Below are positions 47,678-58,892 of a stretch of DNA of 64,000 nucleotides, in pieces. The stretch comes from Bidens hawaiensis (lineage: Eukaryota > Streptophyta > Magnoliopsida > Asterales > Asteraceae), in contig JAIQDT010000106.1 of the NCBI GenBank assembly GCA_021521415.1, positions 379,501 to 443,500 on the forward strand, given 5' to 3'. Made by a program: the position numbers and the translations under genes. Numbering within the stretch: the stretch's first letter is position 1; the number at the start of each line of letters is the position of its first letter. The notes under the pieces were generated by a model. That model did no database searches. It worked only from the letters and a program-made list of their open reading frames with translations, and was not told where the DNA came from.

Positions 47678-49267
47678 TTTAGGTTATTTTTATATAATTT
47701 AATAGTAAAAGTAGTGAGCCTTTTTTTTAATTAAAATTGATGGGGTGGAAAAATTATTTACTAAAATGTGTGATTTGAAACCTATTTACTAAAATAGGTA
47801 ATTCTCATTTATTCCTTTATTTACTAATCTATTATAACTTTTTTCTTTTTCTTTTTATTTAATCAACCTATTATCATTATTTTTTTAGTTTTACTTTTTA
47901 ATCAACACATTTAAGACGTTTTTTTAAATAATTAGTTATATTAAGCCTAAGTAAAATAAAAACAAAATAATAAGCTAAATAGAAATGAAATAAAAGTTCC
48001 AAAATATACTTAACAAAACTAATAAATTAATGCAAATATTTTACTTGTCTTTCTTTAAATTAAGAAGTCAAGATAATTGAGTTTTCATTTAGCAAACAAA
48101 CCTATAGCTTCTTTAGGGTTATGTTTAATATATAACTATTATTTAATAGTCTTGTTGAATTACAATATCTTTATTTTATTCTTTTTTTAATATACCTAGT
48201 TGTATTATTGCTTTAGGATAAAATGCGGATCTAATTCATTAAAATTTATGAATATTCCTCCTAAAAACGATTTATATCATGATATGATTTTGAAAAAAAA
48301 AATTGGTCTTGTTATTTAAACACGAGATGCTTTTTTCTTGATTGATAACTAGGTTAGAGCCCGTGTTTCATACGGGTGAAAAATATAATAAAAATAAAAA
48401 ATTGTTATATATAATACATTAATTATAAGTGAATTAACAATATATCATTTAGAAGTCAAGAAATTTAACAGAATAATTACTTAAGTGGAGTTGGCAAGCA
48501 TTTTTAGTTTGAAACATGAGGTCTTGGGTTCGAGACTTGTATCACACAATAATTTATTTTTCAAAATTTTACAAAATGTTAACTTCATATGAAGATGGTT
48601 GTATTTGAAGAGAACATGCACCATATTTTCGCGGGTTTTCACAACTCAAATGAGTTTTCATTTTAACCTGACCCTATATATATGTATATATATATAGGTG
48701 AGATCAAATAAAAACTCATCTTAAAGATAAAACTTAAAAACTCCTAAAAATTATTTTTAACTTTTTTTTAAAAAAATTTTTGAAGTTTCTTTTTTTTTTT
48801 CCATTATTCTTATATATATATTGTTATTGATTTAAAAAAAAACCTTGCTGTAACCTTGTCGATGTAGTGCACATGTGTAATAGTGTGCATTGCATATATA
48901 CAAAGTGTTGTATTGTATAGAATACAACACTATTGCACATATTTGATACAACACTATCGTATATATGCAATATAAGACTAATACGCACATCGAATACGCA
49001 TTAGGTAGTATGTATAATACAACATTAACGCACATGTGCACTACATCGACTTTTATTTTATTATTTTTTTTACATATAATACAACACTACTACACATATA
49101 TAATACACACGCGCATTACAGCAGTTTTTTTTTTTAATTTTTTCGAGTGAAGGGTAAGAAAATATATGAATAATGGCAAAAACAGAAATTTAAAAATATT
49201 TTTTTATATTTAATTAAAATAATTCTTTAAGAGTTTTTGAGTTTTCTCTCTAAAGATAAGTTTTCTG

Positions 49268-49460
49268 TTGAAAGGCTTTGCCCTACGCTACCTAATGGAG
49301 CAAAAGTTGAAAGGCTTTTGAGGCATCGCACGCCTTCGCATATCTTGAAAGGCTTTGCCCTACGCTACCTAATGGAGCAAATGTTGTAGTTAACTGCAGT
49401 GGCAACGGGTACGATGATGCCACTACAATTGTCAATAGCATTCCTGTCGATGAAATTTGA
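49268..49460 (+). pseudogene. 5'-truncated tryptophan synthase beta-like gene: last exon only
   Basis: Bases 49320-49460 read EASHAFAYLERLCPTLPNGA, continue through NCSGNGYDD and end in VDEI and TGA. They closely match the last exon of the complete gene at 56749-56893. Just before, 49268-49309 is a partial tandem repeat of the same exon (ggctttgccctacgctacct). The fragment begins exactly where array 1 stops. Similarity continues into 3' flanking DNA (to about 49850, compare 56894-57810). No other exons are present upstream. It is a broken paralogue joined to the repeat array. Confidence 0.9.
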
Positions 49461-49915
49461 TATGTGTAGTAGCGTAAAAATGTGTACACATGTACGTGAT
49501 CCAAGCTGAGCATGATGGTAGAAATAAAAGTAATCTTATGTTGCAAACAAATACACAGTGCGTTTGATTGTGAAAAGTAAAATATAACGATAATATTAGT
49601 TTGAATTTAACAAATTATGTAAAACCTAATTGAATTTGACTAAGAAACATGAAACACAAAGATACAAGGAAAAAACAGCAATAACTCAATTTTAATCAAT
49701 GATCACCACGTTAGTTCAGATCAATTAACTACATATAATTTCAGCTAATTTAGATTTTTTTTTTCTTAAATTTAGTTAAATGTAATGCATATATTTTTTT
49801 ATGAGGGTACGTAACATGCATCCTTTCTCATTCATATCACAAGGGGGCGAATTAAGCCTTGCTTTCTTAACACATAAAATCAGTGATTGCCTAGGTGAAA
49901 GTATTCAATGGTATT
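49461..49915. other. 3' flank of the broken TSB copy, duplicated downstream of the complete gene
   Basis: Landmarks 'gcgtttgattgtgaaaagta', 'atcaatgatcaccacgttag' and 'catcctttctcat' recur at 57005, 57668 and 57788 in the same order. In the second place ~600 bases are added in between. No gene is present. Confidence 0.7.
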
Positions 49916-50190
49916 TGTAACACCCTAGGCAAACCCACATCAGTCGAGTTGTGGATAAAAGAGATTCTTAATTGGTTCATAAGTAAATACCTCGCCTCTT
50001 AATCACCAACGTGTTTTGGATTTAATGCTAGTGGACGAGAGGAGAGCTCCATAGTTAAGTGCGCTTAGGTGAAAATAATACTAGGATGGGCGACCTCTTG
50101 AAAAGTGTCCACATGACAACAAAAAACAATTCCGTGAGCTTCCCGTGGACAAAGTAGACAATATTAATGGTACGAGAGGCCGGATGTTAC
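49916..50190 (+). mobile_element. Cassandra-type TRIM solo LTR with 5S rRNA-like core
   Basis: It starts TGTAACACCCTAGGCAAACC and ends GGATGTTAC(G), the inverted TGTAACA/TGTTACA tips of Cassandra LTRs. The middle reads 'agttaagtgcgcttaggtga' and then 'aatactaggatgggcgacct', which is the conserved internal promoter part (box A, IE, box C region) of plant 5S rRNA with few changes. Only one LTR is seen. It is the same family as the intron copies at 12785 and 15067 but better preserved. It may still be able to bind RNA polymerase III factors; this is inference. Confidence 0.82.
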
Positions 50191-51826
50191 GTTCGGCCTC
50201 TTTGAGATTGTTTTTGATCTCGGTTCTTAGGTACAAAGGCATGATAGGCAGTTGTATTTAAAGTCGTTCACTTGCCACTAGAAACAACGCCTTCATTGGT
50301 TATACTTTCTTTATCGCTTGGCATGATGAATGGTGATTAGATTTTTGTTTTGTGTTAGTAGGATCTTTTTCTTAAGGCTTTGATACTATAATAAAATTAT
50401 TATGGCATTATGGCAAAAGAAGTAACCAAAGAAGATGGATTCGTATATTGATATTGTTCATATTGATTCCATTAGAGATCATCCCTATCAATACAAGGGA
50501 GCTAAACACAAAAGACCTTAATTTAAGGCAAGCTAACAGGAGAAGATGAAGGTAAGAAAATAAAAGAAACAAATCGTCCAAAAATAAATAAATCATCTTC
50601 TCTGTATATGCCACAATCTTAGTTAGGATCGGGCTCTATTGGAAGAAAGGAATGGCACGATCCATACGAAATTAATACCGTAAGAACTAGTAGTTTCGTG
50701 TTTTTTTTAAGTCCAGTAACTTCTATTTATTTATTTCAATTTTCATTTTGTGACTTTTTTAATAGTAATTTTTTAGTAGTATTTTATTTTTGTTTTGTTT
50801 AATTGTTAAAATTATTATTTTTAATGAAAAAAATATTCAACTAATTTAAAAACAATGATTAAAAAGTTATTAATATTGTTTATGACCACTTAAATTATTA
50901 CTATGACTAAATTTCACGCATGTGTTTTGTAACATTAATACAATCATGGAGTATTCACCGCAATTTTGATGACATGAGAACGGTACGTAATAACAAGAGG
51001 ATAACTCATGAGTTCACACTTCAATTGTTGTAGTTTCTTTTAAATTTACGTGGAGAATAGTATTGATCAAAGCGCTTCTACTCTAGTAAAATTAATGACA
51101 GGGTTCCTCACCATTACTTTGAAGGTTCGAACCCAATAGTGGGCATTGTTAATAATTCAAGTAAAATTAATGGGTGTGCGATTAGGCCGTTTTAAAAAAG
51201 ACAACTAATGATGGATTATAATTTTTTACGCGTACTACATTTTTATGTCTATCAAAGTGATTTTATCGGGTAATTGGGTCACTTTTTTTATTTTTTTCGT
51301 TGAATTGAGTTGGGTTCTCGAATTTGTTTGGTTTCTGAGCATTTTTTTAAGATGATTTCAATTTTTAGATTTTTTTTAAATTTGTTTGTGAAGAAAAAAC
51401 AGGGCATTTTTTTTAATTTGATTTGAGTTGTTTTTTTAAGATGATTTCAATTTTTAGATTTTTTTAAAATCTGTTTGTGAAGAAAAAACCATGTATACAC
51501 ATGTAACTAATATAAAGTTTGTATTCCATAGGACCACACTCTACACTAGAAGTGGTCACGATAGATTTTCGAGCCAACAAGGTTTGACCCGTCTTATAAA
51601 TGAAAATGATATAAACAGCGACAATTTATGCACGATTTATGTGCTTAAAAATTTTATCATTTTTCTTTAAAAATACAAATCAGAATTAAAACATGCACGA
51701 TGTATTAGAATTCATTTAAGATTTCTCTTACTACTTAATTCCTAAAATAATGTTTTAGTGAAACTTTTATTGAAAGTTTTGGGTATATGTGTGAATGAAT
51801 GTCTTAAAAATAAAAATGGTAAAACT
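50191..51826. other. Intergenic AT-rich region
   Basis: No gene. A ~57-bp direct duplication ('aagatgatttcaatttttag' and following) occurs at about 51349 and 51438. The rest has no recognisable structure. Confidence 0.5.
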
Positions 51827-52600
51827 TGTCTCACATCGGGTTGGGAACAAAATTAGGAGTAGTTTATAAGGTTTAGCTTTTATGTTGTGTTTTACTACAA
51901 GTCTTACCCGCGCGCAAAGGGTGCAAAATTGGGTTTCTGTACTAAAAATTCTTCGAACTCGTGCGTGCCCGCACGTCCGCGGACACGAATGCAGCTCCGA
52001 AAACCCGGGCCCGCGTGAGGCAATTTTTTGCATTTGTTTTTGAAAATTTCATAACTGAACTTTGGTCAACGATTACATGATTAATGTTATTATTTTCGGT
52101 TTTAACTGATGCACTAATGACCGTTATTCATAATTATTATGCACTAATGATCATTATTCAGTTATGACTTTTTTGGCTATAAAACCAGTCCAAATGCTTC
52201 AGCCAAAGACACACCATAATATACAACACTCTCTAATTCTCTATAGCATTACTCCATTTACATTTCAGGCAAGTCGTTAGTCCGGCGGTCTGCTACGGCT
52301 GTTTTCGAACCGACGTACCCTGGGAACAAACCGCGAATTTGTTTAAGGGAATTATGTTAAACACAAGCCTGATTCACCGTTATCATTTATTATTTCATTT
52401 TTCCTTGTTTCAGGTTCTAATACAGGATCATCAACAATTTTTAGGGTCTGTTTTACATGGGTTAATTGGAATGGAAATGTCTCGAAAAGTCATAGGTGGG
52501 TTGTCCCAGTTGTTAGCCCAAAATCTATCATTTGGGCATTCGATTTCACCCCGAAACACTTTTCGTGCAAGATACATAACATTCAAAACTTAAAAAAAAA
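51827..52600 (+). mobile_element. Copia-like LTR and leader fragment
   Basis: It opens TGTCTCACATCGGG, a common plant LTR start. A TATA box (ggctataaaacc, about 52174) is followed by a leader with 'cacaccataatatacaacac' and GC-rich 'agtccggcggtctgctacgg' text. After ~52340 comes leader sequence with an intron-like tract (tttcatttttccttgtttcag) and 'ggttctaatacaggatcatc', a layout I know from Copia-like elements of Asteraceae. The short frame 52339-52593 (HGLIGMEMSRKVIGGLSQLL) is part of this repeat and not a host gene. No polymerase is present. Confidence 0.45.
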
Positions 52601-54320
52601 AAAAATAATAAGACGACACGTTTTCTAGTTGTCACTCGTAATTTAATTTAGGCTTGTCATTTACCATTATCTGTGTCATTTCCTTCTATGGTTTGTAACT
52701 TTGAAATTTTGGCATACCTGTCAAAATTAGAAATCCGTGTATGATGGGCCTAACGCAATATTTTACTCATTAGAAATTTATCAATAAACAATTATTCTTG
52801 AGAATATTTTCTTTATTCATTTGTCGCTTCCGCATCGCATCACGACGAGGCTGGGTTCGCTAGAAAAAGGTTCAGGGTTTGTGCTTAGAGCCTAGGCTCT
52901 GTTTCTTTTACCTTCTTGTACGTGTAGGTGATTCGCTAGCCATATAAGCGAACTCAATCCTTGCCATTTGACCCGGACATGTTGTAAAAGGTTGAAGTAT
53001 TTTGAATTATTTGTTGTCACAAACAAAGTCAGTAAAAACCTATGAAAGTTTTGACAAGTTGGATTGAACGGCAGGTGAACTCCGTCAAATTGAATAAAAA
53101 CTTAATAAGTTTAACTAGGACCGACTATTAAGGTGTGCGAGCAGCACCCTCGATCGAGTTATGCTTTTTTTTTTGGCCAAAAACTTTTTTTATATATATT
53201 TAAAAAAATATCTTATATAATATAATTAGATTTCGATCGTTTTAAAATTATTGGGTCCAAAATTAATTTTTTTGTATTTATAATCTATTTGGTAAAGTTT
53301 AGGTTATTGGGCCCAAACAAAAACCATTTGGTAAAGAATGGTAGGGAAACTTCATGAATCATTGGTTAGCCGTTAGTTATTGTGTATCACTAATTGATTT
53401 TATTACTATATTTTTGCTATATTTATGGTTATAACGTTAATATTGTTTAAAAAATAGGAGCATTTACATATATCCTTTTCCTAAAAACATCAATTACATA
53501 TCTCCTCTACTTCAATCCAAATCGAATCGATGTTAAGACGAACATATCGAACACTAATAAACCGATTGAAATCGAACTTTTAATCAATAGTCAATATAAA
53601 AAAAGTTTTGGATTTAGTTTTTTTTTACCAACAAAAACAACTCAAATATAATTAAAAAGTGGTGGTAGTCATTTATGGCGATGATAGGATAGCCGGAAGC
53701 TTGCCGGAAAAATTGAGTTTGCCGGAAGTAAGTTGGAAAAGATGATTTGATGGTGTGGGTTTAACTTTATAATTACTCACATAACTTTGTTTTTTAATTA
53801 ATTTATTAATGGTAAGGCCGTAAGAGATATGGGTAACTTAATAATTTGATATGAAAAAGGAAAATATGTAATTGTTTGTTTAGGTGTGAGGAAATATGTA
53901 ATTAAGGGTGTTAAGTAAGGAAAAATATTTAAAAATCCCAAAAAATAAGCTTATATATTTCATTACTCGTTTTGTTCTATAACTTCTTTTATTTCGGGTC
54001 GACTGAGGTATGGAAATTCTCAAAGATCGATGACATGATTTTAATTGTGAAAAAAGTTCTTGCCACCCAATTGAACTTGTCAAGTTGGGTTACCTACCTA
54101 TAGCAACATGTCTAAAAATAAAAAGATTCCAAAAAACACCTACTAGTATGTCTCTTTCCTAAACAACCTACGACTCAAAAGTAATTTAATGCGAACCTTG
54201 TGTGGCTTCATTTTTTTTTTTAAAAGAAGAGGATAATGTTACATGTGTTTCATAAGCACTAATTAATAGTATTTGTCCATCCTTTTTGAAACGTGTAAAA
54301 TTACCTCAATGAATTTTGCA
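52601..54320. other. Intergenic region upstream of the TSB-like gene
   Basis: AT-rich. No gene is recognised, nor any clear repeat structure. Confidence 0.5.
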
Positions 54321-54330
54321 TTATATATAT
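54321..54330 (+). promoter_or_regulatory. TATA box of the TSB-like gene
   Basis: The run ttatatatat lies 60-70 bases before the ATG at 54391 in an otherwise mixed sequence (ttttgca-ttatatatat-gcctcttaaacc). The spacing suits a short 5' UTR. Confidence 0.5.
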
Positions 54331-54390
54331 GCCTCTTAAACCTTAGCCACTCACCACATATATCAATCATAACTTTAATTTTCTCTAAAA

Positions 54391-56893
54391 ATGGCTTGCA
54401 ATTACTCAACCGTCTCTCTTCCTTGTGTAGGAAAGGTAGCACTAGCACCAATTGAGTCACCAACTCTCAACACAAACCTAAATTACATTAGTAAATCTAA
54501 TACAATTAAGACATTAAGTACTACTGTTTCGTTAGAAAAAGCTCCGATTATCGGGAAATTTGGAAGCTTTGGAGGAAAATTCGTAGGCGAAGTCCTCATT
54601 TCTCCGTTGGCAGAACTTGAGGCTGAGTTCAATTCGGTTTTGCTTGATCACGAGTTTAAGGTTAGTCGAAAAATCTTTCTTCGCGTATGTCCATTTTCCT
54701 TCTATTTTGATGTAAAAGTTGATATATAGTTAAGAAAGTGAATGTGCATGTTCAAGGCAAAAAATAAAAATGAAAATTATTTTTTTTTCTTTCGTTATAT
54801 TCACCGATTTGTTGATCATAAAATATATGAACATGTATAGATGGAGTTAGTAAGTGCAATGAGGGATTACGTTGGACGTGAAACGCCTCTTTATTATGCC
54901 AAAAAGCTCACAGATTACTACAAGAACATCAACGGAGAAGGTCCTGAAATATATATTAAAAGAGAGGATCTGAGCCATGGAGGATCATACAAGATGAACA
55001 ATGTTGTTGCACAAGCCATTTTGGCAAAACGGATGGGCCGAAAGACCGTTATAACTGCGACAAGTACCGGTCACCATGGTGTTGCAACAGCTGCTGTATG
55101 TGCCAAGTTTTCTCTAGATTGCACTGTTTATATTGGAACCAAAGATATGCTGAGAAAACCCTCAAATGTGCAACTCATGGAGTTGCTTGGAGCTCAGGTA
55201 CTTATATTTTGTTTCCTAAATCAGTATTTATCTGCATTTGAACTTTCCCATGAAATCTTTGTACGTAGTTACATCCAAATTCGTTTATATTTTTATTTTA
55301 ATCATTTAATATTACATGGATAGAAACTAAACAGAATAAAATACATATTTGAAGAGCAAAAAGGTTAAAATAGGCCTTTCTTTAAAAGTAAGATAAGATA
55401 TAAGTTGAAAATCATGAAAAATCAATATAAATTTCTGTTGGAAAAAGTTTTAAGAATGTCACTTTCATTTCTTGAACAATAAATCTTTTTTTAATACATT
55501 TGTCTTTTTATTGTTCCAATAGATATCCAAATAGAAGGAATTAACTAAATATTATCGACTATTTGTGTATAGGTTAAGCCTGTTGATGGAGGCTTTCAGG
55601 CAGCAGCCTCAGAATCAACTAGGGGATGGATGGAAAACCTACAAACTGGCTATTACCTTTCTGGAACGGCTGTGGGCCCGCACCCAATCCCGACCATGGT
55701 CTGTGAATTCAATTCGGTGATTGGAAAAGAAACAAGGAGACAAGCAATGGAGAAGTGGGGTGGTACTCCAGATGTTTTGGTTGCTTGTGTAGGGACTGGT
55801 TGCAATGCTTTAGGTCTGTTTCATGAATTTGTAGGCGACAAACACGTTCGGATGATTGGAGTTGAGGGTGGTGGAGTCGGATCTAAGACTGACGAGTTAC
55901 ATTCGGCGAGTCTTGTAAGAGGTGAAATTGGTGTTTATCATGGAGCCATGTGCTATTTGCTACAAGATGAAGAAGGCCAAATCACAAAAACAAAATCTGT
56001 TGCTAGTGGGTGAGTGTTAGTTATTATTGGTTTAATTATTATTGCTTAGTCTTATTAGATCCTTAAATATTAATATGTACGTTTATTTGGCAGTTTGGAG
56101 TTTCCAGGAGTAAGCCCAGAACTAAGTTTTTTAAAAGATGCTGGCAGAATTGAGTGTTATTCAGTTACTGATAAAGAGGCTCTTGATGGTAAGCATATAT
56201 AAGAATGGAAAATCCCCAAAATGTCCATTTTACCGCAACAAGTAAAAAGGAAAATGACAATTTTACCAAATCCGCCGAGCCCGACTGTTATAAATGTCAG
56301 GTGACGGTATTGCCAACCTATTATAAATAGCCACGTATCAAATTAATAATATGTTGTAAAGAAAATTCCATTGGAACTCACATAAATGTCGTCAAAACTC
56401 ACAAAAATTTGGTCGGAACTCACAAAGTGTGTCGGATCTAAAAAATATTTTGCACCCCATGAGAACTTTGTATGCGTGGCTGCTTGTTGTAGGTGTACAA
56501 TGCCGGGGTCTATTGGGTCCAAGAAATTTTAGATTAACATTTGAGGAACTTTGTGGTCAAATGGAAATTTTTTTGAAAGTAAAATGAACATTTGGGGATT
56601 TCCCATACAACAAAAACTACACTATACATAATACATATATACATTATAAGTGGTAGAAAATCTCTTCTAGTGCTTGAACCTTATTGCCTTTGTATTGATG
56701 AAATGCAGCATACAAAAGACTGTGTCGTCTTGAAGGGATAGTTCCAGCATTGGAGGCGTCTCATGCCTTCGCATATCTTGAAAAGCTTTGCCCTACGCTG
56801 CCTAATGGGGTGAAAGTTGTAGTTAACTGCAGTGGCAATGGGTACAGCGATGTCACTACAGTCGTCAACAGCATTCCTGTCAATGAAATTTGA
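54391..56893 (+). CDS. Divergent tryptophan synthase beta-like PLP enzyme, probably plastidic
   Basis: Five in-phase exons (54391-54660, 54841-55197, 55573-56009, 56094-56188, 56709-56893) join to 447 residues; plant TSB is about 470. The first ~50 residues are Ser/Thr/Asn-rich with few acids, like a chloroplast transit peptide. The fold-II markers are present: FGSFGGKFVGE, YVGRETPLYYAKKLT, KREDLSHGGSYKMNN with the PLP lysine Lys141, VAGPHP-like AVGPHPIPTM, VIGKETRRQAMEKWGG, LHGAM-like YHGAM, and the terminal NCSGNG serine. Against TrpB consensus, several active-site positions differ: catalytic Glu109 is Ala163 (TATSTGHHG for AETGAGQHG), His86 is Tyr140, GGGSNA is GTGCNA, Asp305 is Glu (GLEFPGV), and Arg379 is Asn (SGNGYSD). 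A complete frame with these changes suggests another reaction or substrate; an indole-serine synthase is less likely. TSB acts with TSA in chloroplasts. Confidence 0.88.
56205..56606. mobile_element. MITE in intron 4 of the TSB-like gene
   Basis: The left end ATGGAAAATCCCCAAAATGT and the right end (reverse complement ATGGGAAATCCCCAAATGTT) form inverted repeats of about 28 bp. The ~400-bp body lacks ORFs. Related end text (aaaatggccattttgaggat) appears near 57375-57402, and gggaaaattcccaaaatgg near 37660. A clean target duplication was not found. It starts only ~16 bases after the splice donor. Confidence 0.65.
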
Positions 56894-57868
56894 TATGCAT
56901 AGTCGCGTAAAAATGTGTATACATGTATGAGATCCAAGCTGAACACGATGGTAGATACAGAAGTAATCTTATGTTCCAAACAAAAAACAATTGTTAGCAA
57001 TAAACGTTCCGTTTGATTGTGAAAAGTAAAAGAAAATGATTAGTTTAGTTTGAATTAAACAAATATAAAACCATTGTTACTTAACTAACAAATAAGCAAA
57101 GATGCACGAAGTGTTCACAATTAATTTTTAGAAAAAAGTACAAAAAATGACATATCCTAAATGTGCTTAGATGAATAAGGTGACGATGAATCTGGTAAGG
57201 TTTAAAGACAGTCAGATCGAAAAGTTTACAAAATGACATTCTGACGAAGTTCTTAAACAGTTGGTCCGACAATAGCAGTTTTTCAGACCGTTGGGCCAAC
57301 TGTTTATACATGCTGGAATATCTCTTCCTTTTTTTAGTTCCATCGGCTCGCACGATTTGTTGGAAAAGGAAAGGTCAAAATGGCCATTTTGAGGATTTCC
57401 CCAAAATTTTAAGATATATAAGAGCCTACACTTAAATAAACCTTTGTCTCGCAACACACGCAGGCGTTAAACATATTAATATAGCACGCGTACCTTGCTT
57501 TGGTTCCTCGTACATCTTTGCTGCGTCTTATTTTTTATTTCATCTCATGGGCTGTTTAATGACTTTTTTTGCGGACTTCTGGGCTGTTATAATCCAATTC
57601 CTTTTATTTTCATCTCATGGCCGGGCTGCAAATCTTCAATAACCTAACATAAATCAATAAAATAAATCAATGATCACCACATTAGTTCAAATCAATTAAC
57701 TTCTAATAATTTCAACAAACTTGGATTTATTTATTTCAGTTGAATAAGATTTAATGCATCGTGACTACTGATAATTTTTTTTCTAAGGGATCACATCCTT
57801 TCTCATACATATATATCCCCAAGCCCTTTTAATTACGACCACTAATATCCCAAGTAGAGGTTACACAG
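56894..57868. other. 3' flank of the TSB-like gene with a ~600-bp insertion
   Basis: 56894-57060 and 57650-57830 match the flank of the broken copy (49461-49850). The part between (about 57075-57640) is extra and contains 'tcaaaatggccattttgagg', a MITE-like end, and 'ttcatctcatggccgggctg' related to 39570. No gene is seen. Confidence 0.6.
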
Positions 57869-57878
57869 CAACAACCAT

Positions 57879-58230
57879 CACCTGTAAAAATCCCACATAT
57901 TGCAAAGCTGTTGGTGGGGTCTGGGGAGGGTGAGATATAGACAACCACACATCTATCTCAAAGGACAAAGAGATTGCTTCAAGATACCCTCAGCACCTAT
58001 AAAAATCCCACATATTGCAAAGCTATTGATGGGATCTAGGGAGAGTGAGATGTAGACAACCACACATCTATCTCAAGGGACAGAGAGATTGCTTCCAAGA
58101 TACCCTCAACACCTGTAAAAATCCCACATATTGCAAATCTATTGGTGAGGTCGGAGGAGGGTGAGATATAGACAAACACACATCTATCTCAAGGGACAGA
58201 GAGATTGCTTCCAAGATACCCTCAGCTCTG
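57879..58230 (-). repeat. Three tandem copies of an RTE LINE 3' tail (~115 bp)
   Basis: Copies begin near 57880, 57994 and 58111, each with 'aaaatcccacatattgcaaa' followed by a 'ggtgagat-tagacaa-cacacatctatctcaa' block and 'agagattgcttc'. On the minus strand they lie directly after the reverse transcriptase fragment, where one tail would be expected. Confidence 0.8.
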
Positions 58231-58562
58231 GAAAAGACCTGCATCAAAGGCATGACATACAAAATATAAAGTATATTGTGATAGTGATGGTTTCAAAACT
58301 GTAGAACCATTGTTATACCAATAATGGTATAACAATATATCATTAGCAAACTACCAATAATCGAAACATGGTACCAAAGTATAATAGTAGTAGACAAAGT
58401 ATCAAAGGAAGATAACGCCATTAGAAAGCTGACATGCAACAATTACTAGCACTCAAAGAAAAGCTACTTCCTCAAGAAAAACTAAGATGACTTTAACCCT
58501 CCCCCCTAGAGATCTTTAACCCTAATTCTACGTCTCTATGAAGCCCCATCCTTGACCATGTC

Positions 58563-58892
58563 CTAAGAAAGGTGAAAGTCTAGAAAATTCTGGCAAATCT
58601 GTTTATCCTTAGTGAGTTTGGGTTTGCCTATACCCCTCTTCCCCTCCATGGCAAGGGTTTCCACGGATCTAATCGGTGCTGTTATCCTCTTCACTTGTCC
58701 AAACCATCTCAATCTTTCCTCTTTAATCTTATCTGCAATACTAGTGACCCCCAACCTTTCCCAGATACTCTGAATTCTTATTCGGCCCAATCTCGTGTGC
58801 CAACACCTCCACCTAAGCATCCTCATATCTGCTACCTCCAACTTAAACATTTGTGTTTTCTTGATAACCCAACAATCTATTTCGTATAACAT
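58563..58892 (-). pseudogene. RTE-type LINE reverse transcriptase, C-terminal fragment
   Basis: The 109-codon frame contains MLYEIDCWVIKKTQMFKLEV, ADMRMLRWRCWHTRLGRIR, ERLGVTSIADKIKEERLRWF and GQVKR, the well-known C-terminal region of plant RTE LINE polyproteins. The catalytic domain and endonuclease are missing, so the copy is 5'-truncated. Its 3' tail follows on the same strand at 58560-57870. Confidence 0.88.

Larger units (their letters stand above)
40635..49266 (+). repeat. Array 1: four and a third tandem copies of a ~2.0-kb composite unit
   Basis: Units begin with 'ggtgagatcaaataaaaact' at 40635, 42652, 44669, 46679 and 48697 (spacing 2010-2018). Each holds, in order: element E2 (40635-41213 in unit 1), a (TA)n run, element E3 (41253-41591), another (TA)n run, a ~1-kb spacer with a minus-strand Helitron 3' end, and a 47-base right end of E1. 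Copies differ by scattered substitutions and TA-run length. Unit 5 breaks off inside E2 at 49266 and joins a TSB gene fragment. The ORF seen on the minus strand of E2 in every unit (cysteine/tyrosine-rich, ~70-100 codons) reflects the near identity of the units and not a gene. Confidence 0.92.

Noticed and set aside
49916..50190. Functional 5S rRNA gene
   Set aside because: Only the internal part resembles 5S rRNA. It is embedded in TGTAACA...TGTTAC LTR ends and the 5' and 3' stems of 5S rRNA are missing.
52339..52593. 84-codon ORF as a host gene
   Set aside because: It follows an LTR-like promoter and leader and its text is of a dispersed Copia-like repeat.
54840..54843. ATG at 54841 as the true start of the TSB-like protein
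   Set aside because: It is preceded by an acceptor AG, and the upstream exon supplies the conserved FGSFGGKF region plus a transit-like peptide in phase.
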